Part shown: in pieces, positions 21,179 to 29,820 of the stretch
Numbering within the stretch: position 1 is the stretch's first letter
Layout: every line of letters starts with the position of its first letter
Source of the DNA: Paenibacillus donghaensis
GTDB taxonomy: Bacteria > Bacillota > Bacilli > Paenibacillales > Paenibacillaceae
Direction of reading: 5' to 3'
Assembly: GCF_002192415.1 (NCBI RefSeq)
Contig: NZ_CP021780.1
Location: 7,068,001-7,132,000 of the forward strand
Length of the DNA: 64,000 nucleotides
Translations under genes and position numbers: made by a program
Notes under the pieces: generated by a model
The model's input: only the letters and a program-made list of their open reading frames with translations
What the model was told of the DNA's origin: nothing
Database searches by the model: none

Positions 21179-22462
21179 ATGAAGCAGCCACTCACGGAGG
21201 AGAAGGTATTTAAAGATCCGGTTCATAATTATATCCATGTCCAGGACACCATTATTTGGCGTCTGATCAATACCAAAGAATTTCAGCGGTTGCGACGGAT
21301 TCGCCAATTGGGAACGTCCTATCTGACCTTTCATGGGGCTGAGCATAGCCGATTCTCCCACTCGCTTGGGGTGTATGAGATCACCCGTCGTATTATTTCC
21401 CAGTTCGAGCGGAGCGGGTACAAGGATTGGATGCCGGAGGAAAGATTGCTTACATTATGCGCCGCATTGCTTCATGATTTGGGCCACGGGCCGTTCTCTC
21501 ATTCTATAGAAGAAGCTTTTGAGATGAACCATGAAGATTGGACCTGCCGGATCATTCTGGAGAACACGGAGATTACGGAGATCCTGCGTGATGTAGAAGC
21601 CGATTTCCCGCGCAAGGTGGCTTCGGTGATCTCCAAAACCTATGAACATGAAATAGTGGTTAATCTGGTATCAGGGCCGCTGGATGCGGACCGAATGGAT
21701 TATCTGCTGCGCGATGCACATTATACAGGTGTCAATTATGGAACGATTGATATCGACCGTATTCTGAGAATGCTGCGTCCCTACAATGGGCGTGTGGTGG
21801 TAAAAGAATCCGGTATGCATGCCATCGAGGACTATCTGATGTCACGGTACCAAATGTATTGGCAGGTGTATTTTCATCCGGTGACCCGCAGCTCGGAAAT
21901 TATTCTGCGCCAGATCTTCCGCCGGGCTAAGGAGCTGCAGCAGAAAGGTTACGCTTTCCGTTTCATGATTGAACCGCTTGCAGACCTGTTCTGCTCAGAA
22001 TTGAGTGTAGAACAATATCTGATGCTTGATGAAGCACTGGTGCAGACCGCTTTTATGCAGTGGACACTGGAGGGAGACGAGCTGCTGAGCGATTTGTGCA
22101 GCAGGTTTATTCATCGTAAACTGTATAAATATGTAGAGATGGAGAATCTTGACCCTGACATGATTGAAGCCATCCGCAGCAGCTTTAAGCTGGCTGGATT
22201 AAATGCAGAATATGACCTGGAAATTGATTATCCGACAGATTTACCTTATGATGTCTTCCGTCCGGGAGAGGGTTTCGACAGCAAGCAGATTCTGCTGCTT
22301 GACCGGCATGAACGACTGAGGGAAATTTCGGAGGTTTCGGATATCGTACGGTCAATCAGCGGGATTCACCGGGGAAGATATCATTTGTATTTCCCGCAGG
22401 ATAAGGTAAAGAAAGCCCTTACCAGATTGCCCGATTCCATTGCCGAAATCTTCGCAAAATAA
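21179..22462 (+). CDS. HD-superfamily phosphohydrolase (YwfO-like)
   Basis: 427 residues, the length of B. subtilis YwfO. dGTPase-like HD enzymes of this type hydrolyse nucleoside triphosphates or related phosphates; the substrate here is not known. The metal site is intact: GAEHSRFSHSLGVYEI (first His), LLHDLGHGPFSH (HD pair), and SGPLDADRMDYLLRDAHYTGV (final Asp). SD AAGGAG precedes ATG 21179. It occupies the place where B. subtilis has metS. Confidence 0.88.
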   Translation: MKQPLTEEKVFKDPVHNYIHVQDTIIWRLINTKEFQRLRRIRQLGTSYLTFHGAEHSRFSHSLGVYEITRRIISQFERSGYKDWMPEERLLTLCAALLHDLGHGPFSHSIEEAFEMNHEDWTCRIILENTEITEILRDVEADFPRKVASVISKTYEHEIVVNLVSGPLDADRMDYLLRDAHYTGVNYGTIDIDRILRMLRPYNGRVVVKESGMHAIEDYLMSRYQMYWQVYFHPVTRSSEIILRQIFRRAKELQQKGYAFRFMIEPLADLFCSELSVEQYLMLDEALVQTAFMQWTLEGDELLSDLCSRFIHRKLYKYVEMENLDPDMIEAIRSSFKLAGLNAEYDLEIDYPTDLPYDVFRPGEGFDSKQILLLDRHERLREISEVSDIVRSISGIHRGRYHLYFPQDKVKKALTRLPDSIAEIFAK

Positions 22463-22513
22463 TCCAAAAATATATAGAATTCATCATGAAAATCAAGTGA
22501 GGAGAGGAAAAAT

Positions 22514-23284
22514 ATGTTTCTTTTTGATACCCATACCCATCTGGATGCTCCACAATTCGACGAGGACCGGGAGGAAGTGATTGCCCGGGCGACAGAAGCC
22601 GGAGTCAGCAAAATGATCAACATTGGATTTAACCGTGAAACCATACCTTCCACGATGAAGCTTGCGGAAACGTATGAACATATTTATGCAGCCGTTGGCT
22701 GGCACCCGCAGGATGCGGTTACGATGAAGGATGGTGACCTTGAATGGATTGCCTCGCTCTGCAAGCATGAGAAGGTGGTAGCGATTGGAGAGATCGGTCT
22801 GGACTATTACTGGGACACTTCCCCGAAAGAAGTGCAACACGAAGTATTTCGTAAACAAATTGGTCTGGCCCGCGAGCTGGGAATGCCGATCTGTATTCAT
22901 GACAGAGATGCGCATGAGGATGTCGTAAGAATTCTCCGTGAGGAAAAAGCAAATGAGGTTGGCGGCGTCATGCACTCCTTCTCCGGCAGTTGGGAGACTG
23001 CGAAAATGTGCTTGGATCTGGGGTTCCATCTCTCCTTCGGAGGGCCGATTACGTTTAAGAACGCAAGAGTGCCTAAAGAGGTGCTTGCGAAGACTCCACT
23101 GGACCGCCTATTGATCGAAACCGACTCCCCATATCTGACTCCGCATCCCTTCCGAGGCAAACGAAATGAGAGTGCTTATGTGAAATTGGTCGCAGAGGCT
23201 GCGGCGGAAATTAAAGGGATGAAATGGGAGGAATTGGCCCAAATTACCTATGCGAACGCACTGGAACGATTTGGAATTGTCTGA
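22514..23284 (+). CDS. TatD-family metal-dependent DNase (YabD)
   Basis: 256 residues. Amidohydrolase TIM barrel with the TatD metal ligands: FDTHTHLD (residues 4-11), GEIGLDYYW, HDRDAHEDV, and the late ETDSPYLTPHPFRGKRNE signature. Relatives are 3'-5' deoxyribonucleases or D-aminoacyl-tRNA deacylases; which applies here cannot be read. SD GAGGAGAGG precedes ATG 22514. Confidence 0.92.
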   Translation: MFLFDTHTHLDAPQFDEDREEVIARATEAGVSKMINIGFNRETIPSTMKLAETYEHIYAAVGWHPQDAVTMKDGDLEWIASLCKHEKVVAIGEIGLDYYWDTSPKEVQHEVFRKQIGLARELGMPICIHDRDAHEDVVRILREEKANEVGGVMHSFSGSWETAKMCLDLGFHLSFGGPITFKNARVPKEVLAKTPLDRLLIETDSPYLTPHPFRGKRNESAYVKLVAEAAAEIKGMKWEELAQITYANALERFGIV

Positions 23285-23385
23285 AATCAGGAGAAAAATA
23301 GCTGAAAAATGGAGTATAGACGATATATTAATGTTTTTTAACAATAAAACACCTGAATATTACAATATTTTAACCTTAAATCTGC

Positions 23386-23414
23386 TTAAACGTGCTTGAA
23401 TCGTGCTTTACAAT
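23386..23414 (+). promoter_or_regulatory. Candidate promoter of the riboswitch-yabE transcript
   Basis: TTAAAC (23386-23391), 17-bp spacer, TACAAT (23409-23414). Initiation would fall about 60 nt before the riboswitch aptamer. Confidence 0.5.
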
Positions 23415-23479
23415 ATGTATCAAAACAGGATATCATCTTTTCAGTGCAGTGAACTGTTGTTACTGTGACAGCCACTGAT

Positions 23480-23715
23480 CATGAATCGTCTCGCTGAGTC
23501 TCCGTCAGGAGAACGGGGGAACCAATAATGCGCTGCCGCATGTCCGTACATCGAGTACAGCACGTACTGCCGCAGGCACTATTTGATTTCTTCACGTGGT
23601 CTTTGGGGTGAATTTAAGGGCAACCGCCGTGAGCGGGTGACCCAAGATAGGGCGTCTCTCTTTCGTCCGAACCCGACAGCTAACCCCGTAAGCGCAAGTA
23701 AGAGAGGAAACCTCG
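23480..23715 (+). ncRNA. Cyclic-di-AMP (ydaO-yuaA) riboswitch
   Basis: The leader carries the conserved blocks of the ydaO motif in order: ACGGGGGAACCAATA (23513-23527), TGGGGTGAATTTAAGGG (about 23604-23620), the AACCGCC/GAGCGGGTGACCCAAGATAGGG segment (split by the G-rich turn), CCGAACCCGACAGCTAACCCC (from 23668, given only in part) and GTAAGCGCAAGTAAGAGAGG. A terminator follows at 23748. In known members c-di-AMP binding favours termination, and cell-wall hydrolase genes are common targets, which fits yabE. Boundaries are approximate. Confidence 0.92.
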
Positions 23716-23747
23716 TGCATAAACATTCCGTATTTCGATACACGGAG

Positions 23748-23793
23748 AAGCCACGAAAGAGTCCTCACAAGAACTCTTTTTAGGCTTTTTTTG
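23748..23793 (+). terminator. Riboswitch-controlled terminator
   Basis: Nested stems AAGCC (23748-23752)/GGCTT (23783-23787) and AAAGAGT/ACTCTTT, followed by T6. It lies about 205 nt before yabE and is the likely expression platform. Confidence 0.8.
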
Positions 23794-23997
23794 TTTTGAA
23801 TACTGTGAATGAACCCTGCATACTGTTATATAACAGCTGTGGGGGCAACTGTGCCGGGCAGGCGATCCATGAGCAGGAGACGCGGAGGCAATTAAGGCTG
23901 CGTATCCTGTGACAATCTCAACTTAGTTTCGTCAAACACGATTCAGTCAACTTGAATATACATTGGACGACGGGGCTATGTAAGGAGGATGGAGAGA

Positions 23998-25188
23998 ATG
24001 GGTGTATTCCAACCAGAGGTATCCCATGATTCGCAATCATCCAGCAAGTCTATCGCTTTACGGTGGGAGCAGGTGAATCTTCGCGTACTTTCACTTGCCG
24101 GCGCATTCTCAATTCTGATCGCGCTGATTATTCTGCTTTATGTACACGGTCAGAGCACTACGAAACAGATTTCTGTAATTATTGACGGTCATGTACAAAC
24201 GCTGGAGACGCGTGAATCGCTGCTTAGCGATGTGCTGGCCAAGGAACAAATTTCGCTGCAGCCGCATGATGAAATATCTTTGGGTCTGAGTGATGAAATA
24301 CAAGATGGCGATCGCGTCATGATTAACCGTGCGCAGCAGCTTAGTGTTGTTGCAGACGGAACGACAAAGGTGCTGCATACCACCGAGGATACCATCGGTA
24401 AGGCTATCAGCAAGTTTGGCATAGCCGTTGATGGCGATGACAAGATATTCCCTTCGTTAGAGACTTCAGTTTCCGCCAACATGGAGATTACAATTCTCCG
24501 CATCAACAAGCAAACCGTTCAGCGGACAACAAACCTGCCTTTTCGGGTCATCAAGACCGCAGACCCCTCCCTCCCAAAGGGTACAGTAAGAGTCGCACAA
24601 GCAGGTAAACCAGGTGTCATGATTCAGCATATTGAGAAGATCTACCAAGATGGAGAACTGGCCTCTATGCGCATGATTGGTAAAGAAGTTCAGACCGTAA
24701 CCAAAGACAAGGTTATCGCGATCGGAACCAAAAAAATTCCTGTGCCTGTCCTGGCTGCTACAACAGCTACTGCAACCCAAACCCAAACCAAAACCAAAAC
24801 TTCCACAGCTAAAACCAAGACTGCCAAGGTTTCTGAGAAAAGCAATAATGTGACCAGTAAAGCCGGCGTAGATTTTGAATACAAAAAAGTGATTAAGAAT
24901 GTCTCGATGACGGCATACTCTTCAGAAGAGCCAGGCATTGGAACACGCACGGCTTCCGGCACACGTGTAACGGAAGGGCGGACTATTGCCGTTGATCCTA
25001 GAATAATACCTATCGGCTGGTGGGTGTATATCGAAGGATTGGGATTCCGCCGTGCAGAAGATACAGGCGGTGCCATTAAAGGCCATAAAGTGGATATTTA
25101 TTATGATTCACTCAGCCAAGCCCGCAACTTTGGTCGCAAATCGCGTACCGTTTACGTTATTGGTCCGGTGAAGCCTGAACTTAACTAA
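23998..25188 (+). CDS. yabE: YabE-like cell-wall protein: DUF348, G5-like and 3D domains
   Basis: 396 residues. One N-terminal membrane segment (about 29-49), two DUF348 ubiquitin-like repeats, a G5-like region (about 190-245), a Thr/Lys/Gln-rich linker (ATATQTQTKTKTSTAKTKT) and a C-terminal 3D domain with the three catalytic-type aspartates (AVDPRIIP, EDTGGAIKG, VDIYYD). The 3D domain is related to MltA-type lytic transglycosylases, and YabE resembles resuscitation factors, so a role in wall remodelling is likely. An in-frame ATG at 23989 touches the SD AAGGAGG (23982-23988); ATG 23998, 9 nt away, is the better start. Expressed behind a c-di-AMP riboswitch. Confidence 0.92.
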   Translation: MGVFQPEVSHDSQSSSKSIALRWEQVNLRVLSLAGAFSILIALIILLYVHGQSTTKQISVIIDGHVQTLETRESLLSDVLAKEQISLQPHDEISLGLSDEIQDGDRVMINRAQQLSVVADGTTKVLHTTEDTIGKAISKFGIAVDGDDKIFPSLETSVSANMEITILRINKQTVQRTTNLPFRVIKTADPSLPKGTVRVAQAGKPGVMIQHIEKIYQDGELASMRMIGKEVQTVTKDKVIAIGTKKIPVPVLAATTATATQTQTKTKTSTAKTKTAKVSEKSNNVTSKAGVDFEYKKVIKNVSMTAYSSEEPGIGTRTASGTRVTEGRTIAVDPRIIPIGWWVYIEGLGFRRAEDTGGAIKGHKVDIYYDSLSQARNFGRKSRTVYVIGPVKPELN

Positions 25189-25310
25189 GGCTGGCAGCAT
25201 CCTTTTGCAAATTTTCGGTTGATAGGCTATAGTGGTGAAAGCAACTATGGACGCCAAATCTCTTATAGAGATCACGGAGCAACCGCTCACCACTTATACA
25301 TTCTTTAGCC

Positions 25311-25342
25311 AAAAAGAAGAGGAGCGAATCCTCTTCTTTTTG
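25311..25342 (+). terminator. Intrinsic terminator after yabE
   Basis: A 13-bp stem AAAAAGAAGAGGA/TCCTCTTCTTTTT with loop GCGAA, ending in the T-run. Confidence 0.9.
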
Positions 25343-25365
25343 CGTTTTTGAGAGGAGTTAACCCA

Positions 25366-25917
25366 TTGATCAAGGAATTGATCGTCGTTGAAGGCAAAAG
25401 CGACACCATCGCCATTAAGCGGGCGGTAGAGGCAGACACCATTGAGACCGGCGGATCGGCAGTGGACCGGACTGTGATCGCAAAGGTCGCACTGGCTATG
25501 GAGCGCCGAGGAGTTATTATCCTGACCGATCCCGATCATGCGGGAGAACGTATCCGCAAGATTGTCTCGTCGAAGGTTCCAGGCTGCAAGCATGCTTTTA
25601 TCCCGGAGAAGGAGGCTACCCGCAAGGGCGATATCGGGGTTGAGAACGCCTCGCCTGAGGCGATCCGCCATGCCCTGGAGCATGTGCACACCTCTTTTGA
25701 AGGGGCACCCGCCCTGATTGGGATTGAGGATCTTATGGCAGCAGGGATGCTTGTACACGCCCGTGCGGCTGAGAGAAGAATGGCGCTCGGCAATCTGCTG
25801 GGCATTGGATATTGCAACGGCAAGCAGCTGTACAAACGGCTGGCGATGTTTGGAATTACGCGGGAGGAATTTGCCGGGGCTCTCGCACAAATTGATCAGG
25901 GAGGCATTACCTCATGA
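25366..25917 (+). CDS. rnmV: Ribonuclease M5
   Basis: 183 residues. RNase M5 matures 5S rRNA. TOPRIM domain: catalytic Glu9 in LIVVEGKSD and the acidic pair in [13 protein letters not shown]. The longer frame begins at TTG 25348, but that codon precedes the SD (GAGGAG, 25352-25356); TTG 25366, 9 nt after it, gives [13 protein letters not shown], matching the family start. The stop overlaps ksgA by 4 nt. A C-terminal helical region follows the TOPRIM fold from about residue 100. Confidence 0.95.
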   Translation: MIKELIVVEGKSDTIAIKRAVEADTIETGGSAVDRTVIAKVALAMERRGVIILTDPDHAGERIRKIVSSKVPGCKHAFIPEKEATRKGDIGVENASPEAIRHALEHVHTSFEGAPALIGIEDLMAAGMLVHARAAERRMALGNLLGIGYCNGKQLYKRLAMFGITREEFAGALAQIDQGGITS

Positions 25918-26798
25918 GTGGCAATGGAGAAATATCAACCCCCAAACGCACGAAGGAAATCATTCAGCGCTACGGCTTCAAGTTCAAGAAGAGCCTGGGC
26001 CAGAATTTCCTGATTGACCAGAACATTCTGGATAAAATTGTTGATGCGGCCGGACTGACTGAAGTCTCTGGCGCATTGGAGATTGGCCCCGGGATCGGAG
26101 CACTTACCGAACGGCTGGCGATGGCGGCAGGCCATGTAACGGCTGTCGAGATCGACCGGCGGCTGATTCCCATTCTGCGTGATGTTCTCGCGCCGTATCC
26201 TCATGTGAAGGTCCGCAACGACGATGTGCTGCAGGTCAACCTGCAGGAGCTGTTCGCCGAGGACTTCGCCACTGTGGACAAGGTCAGTGTGGTTGCCAAT
26301 CTGCCTTATTACGTCACCACACCGATTCTGATGAAGCTGCTGGAGGAGAAGCTGCCGCTGGAGAACATTGTGGTCATGATCCAGAAGGAAGTTGCAGAGC
26401 GTATGGCAGCGTCACCTGGAGGCAAGGAGTATGGCAGCCTCAGTATTGCCGTGCAGTATTACAGCGAACCTGAGTTGGTCTGCATTGTGCCGCGTACGGT
26501 ATTTATTCCTGAGCCGAATGTGGAGTCTGCGGTTATCCGTCTGAAGGTCAGAGATGTGCCGCCGGTACAGGTTGCCGATGAGAAGCATTTCTTCGAAGTG
26601 GTGCAGGCCTGCTTCACGCAGCGCCGCAAGACGATAGCGAACAATCTGAAGGCACGGTACTTCCCGAATGAAGGGCGCGAGCGTCTGGAGCTTCTACTGG
26701 CTGAAGCAGGGATAGAACCGGTAAGACGAGGGGAGACACTCAGTCTTCAGGAATACGCCACCTTAAGCGATGTGCTGCTTGCTGCGGGAATCGTCTGA
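25914..26798 (+). CDS. rsmA: 16S rRNA dimethyladenosine transferase
   Basis: 294 residues (KsgA). It dimethylates two adjacent adenines in the last helix of 16S rRNA. Motifs: [12 protein letters not shown] (binding of substrate), [15 protein letters not shown] (SAM motif I) and [11 protein letters not shown] (motif IV, residues ~125-135). The start ATG lies in the rnmV stop overlap, so the two are co-translated. rRNA maturation genes rnmV and rsmA are paired here as in B. subtilis. Confidence 0.97.
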   Translation: MSGNGEISTPKRTKEIIQRYGFKFKKSLGQNFLIDQNILDKIVDAAGLTEVSGALEIGPGIGALTERLAMAAGHVTAVEIDRRLIPILRDVLAPYPHVKVRNDDVLQVNLQELFAEDFATVDKVSVVANLPYYVTTPILMKLLEEKLPLENIVVMIQKEVAERMAASPGGKEYGSLSIAVQYYSEPELVCIVPRTVFIPEPNVESAVIRLKVRDVPPVQVADEKHFFEVVQACFTQRRKTIANNLKARYFPNEGRERLELLLAEAGIEPVRRGETLSLQEYATLSDVLLAAGIV

Positions 26799-26809
26799 TC
26801 TAGGAGGTG

Positions 26810-26902
26810 TCTTCAAACCCGATGATTCGGAGGACAAAGATCTGTGATAATCATCCTGAAGCCTTAGGTTTGAAGAGACGCTCTAAATCGCTCCGGCTAT
26901 GA
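26810..26902 (+). other. Long inverted repeat with possible 26-codon ORF before yabG
   Basis: TCTTCAAACC (26810-26819) pairs with GGTTTGAAGA (26867-26876), and GATGATT (26821-26827) with AATCATC (26849-26855), giving a long imperfect hairpin without a T-run. The same stretch is a 26-codon frame (ATG 26822 to TGA 26902) preceded by a near-perfect SD AGGAGGTG (26802-26809), encoding a basic peptide beginning MIRRTKICDN. Neither reading is proven. Confidence 0.35.
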
Positions 26903-26952
26903 ACCAATAGAGGCTTTTGCCCATACGATGGGGGTAGAGGTGGTGGTTTGTA

Positions 26953-27876
26953 ATGAATTTAGGAGACTTGGTCGTCCGTAAATCCTATGGCGGCGATTTG
27001 ACGTTTCGTGTAGAGCAGATCGTGCAGAATGGAGCCGTTATCAAGGGGACAGAGTTCCGACTGCTGGCGGATTCACCGCTGGACGACTTGGTTCAGGTGC
27101 CTCCTACCCGGGTAACGGAGCGGGGGCAGCAGGCACAGATCAAAGCAAAGGAATCTTTAACGCAGCTGCAGCGGGACCGTCAGGAGCAGAGCCAGCGCAG
27201 CGGCAGCACACTCTCGGCAGCGGCGGGAGATTCCGGGTCATGGGCAGCGCCGCAGGCCTCCAAGGAGGCCTCTTATTTCGAGGTGCCAGGCAAAGTGTTG
27301 CATCTGGACGGTGACCCGTCCTATCTGAACAAGAGCCTTAGTCTGTATGAGCAGCTGCGAATTCCGGCGGAAGGACATCATGTCCATGAATCATCGATGG
27401 CGGATACCCTATACCGGCTGCTGCCGCGTGTGCGTCCATCCATCGTGGTCATTACCGGTCATGATGGTGTGCTCAAAGGGCCGCATACTTATGATTTATA
27501 CAGCTTGAACAGCTATAAGAATTCACAGAACTTCATAGCTGCCATCCGGATCGCCCGTGAATATGAACGCAATTTCGATGCGCTCACTATTGTGGCCGGT
27601 GCCTGCCAGTCTCACTTTGAAGCGCTGCTGGGAGCGGGCGCTAACTTTGCAAGCTCGCCCGGGCGGATTCTGATTCATGCACTGGACCCGGTATACGTTG
27701 CAGCCAAGGCTTCGTTTACTTCCATCCGTGAGACGGTCAACCTGAACGACGTGTTAAATCATACGATCAGCGGCAGTCAGGGAATCGGCGGCGTGGAGAC
27801 ACGCGGCAGCTTCAGGATCGGCATGCCACGCCTGCAGAATCTATCTGCGCTGAAGGTTACGCCCTCGGCGATTTGA
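26953..27876 (+). CDS. yabG: Sporulation protease YabG
   Basis: 307 residues. YabG is a cysteine-type peptidase made in the mother cell that trims spore coat proteins. The N-terminus (MNLGDLVVRKSYGGDLTFRV) and the central HESSMADTLYRLLPRVRPSIVVITGHDG block, then VAGACQSHFEALLGAGANFASSPGR with the conserved His and Cys, are typical. A linker (residues 60-105) is rich in Gln and Ser. SD GAGGTGG lies about 10 nt before ATG 26953. In B. subtilis it depends on sigma-K; I could not fix that promoter here. Confidence 0.93.
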   Translation: MNLGDLVVRKSYGGDLTFRVEQIVQNGAVIKGTEFRLLADSPLDDLVQVPPTRVTERGQQAQIKAKESLTQLQRDRQEQSQRSGSTLSAAAGDSGSWAAPQASKEASYFEVPGKVLHLDGDPSYLNKSLSLYEQLRIPAEGHHVHESSMADTLYRLLPRVRPSIVVITGHDGVLKGPHTYDLYSLNSYKNSQNFIAAIRIAREYERNFDALTIVAGACQSHFEALLGAGANFASSPGRILIHALDPVYVAAKASFTSIRETVNLNDVLNHTISGSQGIGGVETRGSFRIGMPRLQNLSALKVTPSAI

Positions 27877-27916
27877 AGCCGAGGCAAGTGGCAGCATTGT
27901 GCCGTCAAGGCCATAT

Positions 27917-27950
27917 AGGAGGGGGAGCGTCTGCTCATCCCTTCTTTTTT
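27917..27950 (+). terminator. Probable terminator after yabG
   Basis: An imperfect stem GGGGGAGC/GCTCATCCC with loop GTCT, followed by TTCTTTTTT. Confidence 0.6.
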
Positions 27951-28015
27951 GCTATTAATTCTATTACAGCTAACAAGGCCATTTCTCCACTCTCAATCCG
28001 TCAAAAAAAATTCCG

Positions 28016-28044
28016 TTGACAACTTTTTTAGCATCATCTATAAT
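28016..28044 (+). promoter_or_regulatory. veg promoter 1 (perfect sigma-A consensus)
   Basis: TTGACA (28016-28021), 17-bp spacer, TATAAT (28039-28044). Confidence 0.92.
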
Positions 28045-28056
28045 TATTTATTTGCT

Positions 28057-28085
28057 TTGACATTTGTTACTGAAAGTTGTATAAT
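28057..28085 (+). promoter_or_regulatory. veg promoter 2 (perfect sigma-A consensus)
   Basis: TTGACA (28057-28062), 17-bp spacer, TATAAT (28080-28085), exactly 41 bp (about four helical turns) after promoter 1. The predicted start is about 20 nt before the veg start codon. Confidence 0.92.
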
Positions 28086-28113
28086 GGACAAGGAAAGAGG
28101 TGGTCGTCAGGTA

Positions 28114-28389
28114 ATGGCTAATAACGCGCTGTTGGAAATTAAACGCAGTCTCGAAGCTCATGTCGGTCATAAGATCACGTTGCGCGCTAACGGTGGACGT
28201 CGCAAGACCGTTGAACGCACCGGTGTCCTGGAAGAAACGTACCCTTCTGTTTTTATTGTCAAATTGGATCAGGAGCAACAGACCTTTAAGCGTGTCTCCT
28301 ATAGCTATGCCGACATCCTTACTGAATCTGTAGAGATTACAGTTTGCGAAGATGACGGACAGATGCGTCTTATGTATATTAAAGCTTAA
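28114..28389 (+). CDS. veg: Veg protein (biofilm and spore outgrowth factor)
   Basis: 91 residues, close to the 86 of B. subtilis Veg. The core [20 protein letters not shown] and [13 protein letters not shown] are highly conserved. In B. subtilis Veg stimulates biofilm genes by opposing SinR; whether that applies here is unknown. The frame stays open far upstream through the promoters, but ATG 28114, 10 nt after SD AGAGGTGG, gives the family N-terminus [13 protein letters not shown]. Transcribed from two perfect promoters and closed by a strong terminator. Confidence 0.95.
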   Translation: MANNALLEIKRSLEAHVGHKITLRANGGRRKTVERTGVLEETYPSVFIVKLDQEQQTFKRVSYSYADILTESVEITVCEDDGQMRLMYIKA

Positions 28390-28406
28390 TGCTTTGCCGG
28401 TTCTCA

Positions 28407-28437
28407 GACAGCCTCCCTGACGGGAGGCTGTCTTTTG
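28407..28437 (+). terminator. Intrinsic terminator of veg
   Basis: A perfect 11-bp stem GACAGCCTCCC/GGGAGGCTGTC, loop TGAC, then TTTTG. Confidence 0.93.
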
Positions 28438-28525
28438 TTGTAATTAGCCGCATGAATCCTTGTGCTGGATGACATACTAAGCAGGCAATCACTGATTATT
28501 CACAATGATAAAGGAGGAATCCGAA

Positions 28526-28702
28526 ATGAGCCGCAGAAGACGCAGTGTAATGTCTGATGAACTGAAGACGGAACTGGCGAAGGAGCTTGGTTTCTACGAA
28601 ACGGTAGAGCGTGACGGCTGGGGTGGAATCCGGGCACAGGATGCCGGAAATATGGTGAAGAGGGCCATTCAGCTGGCCGAAGCGGCAGCCCGCAGATCGT
28701 AA
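28526..28702 (+). CDS. sspF: Small acid-soluble spore protein, SspF type
   Basis: 58 residues. It contains the alpha/beta-SASP signature: [19 protein letters not shown] near the start, then [18 protein letters not shown]. Such proteins coat forespore DNA or regulate late spore genes. The upstream in-frame ATG at 28505 overlaps the SD region; AAAGGAGG (28510-28517) is 8 nt from ATG 28526, which matches the B. subtilis start. Confidence 0.93.
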   Translation: MSRRRRSVMSDELKTELAKELGFYETVERDGWGGIRAQDAGNMVKRAIQLAEAAARRS

Positions 28703-28734
28703 GTCTGAGGCCCGCACAAGTTATAAATACAAAT

Positions 28735-28764
28735 GGCGCTATCCTATGTGGATGGCGCTTGTTT
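28735..28764 (+). terminator. Probable terminator after sspF
   Basis: GCGCTATCC (28736-28744) pairs with GGATGGCGC (28750-28758) with one wobble, followed by TTGTTT. Confidence 0.65.
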
Positions 28765-28891
28765 ACGTTGTTTATTATCCAAAGGAGTCCTTTTATCTAT
28801 TTTGCCCACTTTGCGAATGGACTTAGGTACAAGTTTCTCATATAATATGTTAAGTTGTTTTTACGGGAAAAGCTGAGGGTGGGTGAACGCC

Positions 28892-29746
28892 TTGAAAATA
28901 TATGAGAAAGCACCGGCCAAAATTAATTTGATGCTGGATGTGCTCCATAAACGGGCTGATGGGTTTCATGAAGTGGAAATGATAATGACCATGGTTGATC
29001 TGGCGGACCGCCTGGAGCTGTCCGGGCTGCCCAGGGATTCGATCATAATCTCAAGCCAGGCGGGCTACATTCCCCTGGATGAGAAGAACCTGGCCTTTCA
29101 GGCTGCCAGGCTTATTAAGGACCGTTATAACGTGAAGAGTGGCGTACATATCCATCTGGACAAAAGAATTCCGGTCGCTGCCGGTCTGGCTGGCGGCAGC
29201 AGCGATGCCGCGGCCACGCTGCGCGGCCTTAACCGGCTCTGGGGGCTGGGGCTCCCTGCGGAGGAGCTGCAGGTGCTGGGCGCTGAGCTGGGCTCGGACG
29301 TGCCCTTCTGCGTCACTGGAGGCACAGCGCTGGCAACAGGGCGGGGAGAACTGCTGACCCCGCTGGCCAACCCGCCGCAGTGCTGGGTGGTGCTGGCGAA
29401 GCCGCCGATCAATGTCTCGACAGCAGAGGTGTACGGACGGGTAAGAAGCAATCAGATTAGCGTCCATCCTTCAGCGCAGCGGATGCGCGAGGTGATTGAA
29501 GCCGGCAGCTTTGCCGGCGTATGCGAGAATCTGGGCAACGTGCTGGAGGACGTTACCCTGAGGCTGCATCCGGAAGTGCAGCAGTTGAAGGAAGCAATGG
29601 TGAAGCTGGGCGCTGACGGTGTACTGATGTCCGGCAGCGGGCCCACAGTGTTCGGCCTCGTCTCCAAGCAGTCCAAGGTGGCGAGAATATACAACGGCTT
29701 GAGAGGATTCTGCAACGAAGTCTATGCGGTACGTTCGTTGACTTAA
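28892..29746 (+). CDS. ispE: 4-diphosphocytidyl-2-C-methyl-D-erythritol kinase
   Basis: 284 residues. Third step group of the MEP isoprenoid pathway: ATP-dependent phosphorylation of CDP-ME. GHMP kinase motifs: [13 protein letters not shown] (motif 1), [15 protein letters not shown] (ATP loop) and [12 protein letters not shown] (motif 3). A GTG at 28883 opens the frame but touches the GAGGGTGG SD (28875-28882); TTG 28892, 9 nt after it, starts [13 protein letters not shown] as in B. subtilis. Confidence 0.95.
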   Translation: MKIYEKAPAKINLMLDVLHKRADGFHEVEMIMTMVDLADRLELSGLPRDSIIISSQAGYIPLDEKNLAFQAARLIKDRYNVKSGVHIHLDKRIPVAAGLAGGSSDAAATLRGLNRLWGLGLPAEELQVLGAELGSDVPFCVTGGTALATGRGELLTPLANPPQCWVVLAKPPINVSTAEVYGRVRSNQISVHPSAQRMREVIEAGSFAGVCENLGNVLEDVTLRLHPEVQQLKEAMVKLGADGVLMSGSGPTVFGLVSKQSKVARIYNGLRGFCNEVYAVRSLT

Positions 29747-29820
29747 GCTTCTTCACTTGTGTAAACCCGTACAAAAGTGATATATTTTTCTATAATATTC
29801 GGTTTTGGCGAGGAGATCCC

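Noticed and set aside
26902..26940. Sigma-K promoter for yabG (CATACGATG at 26932)
   Set aside because: The -10-like CATA has no AC-type -35 at a suitable distance, so it could not be supported.
27949..28113. N-terminal extension of veg to an upstream start
   Set aside because: It would run through both consensus promoters; the SD and family N-terminus fix the start at 28114.
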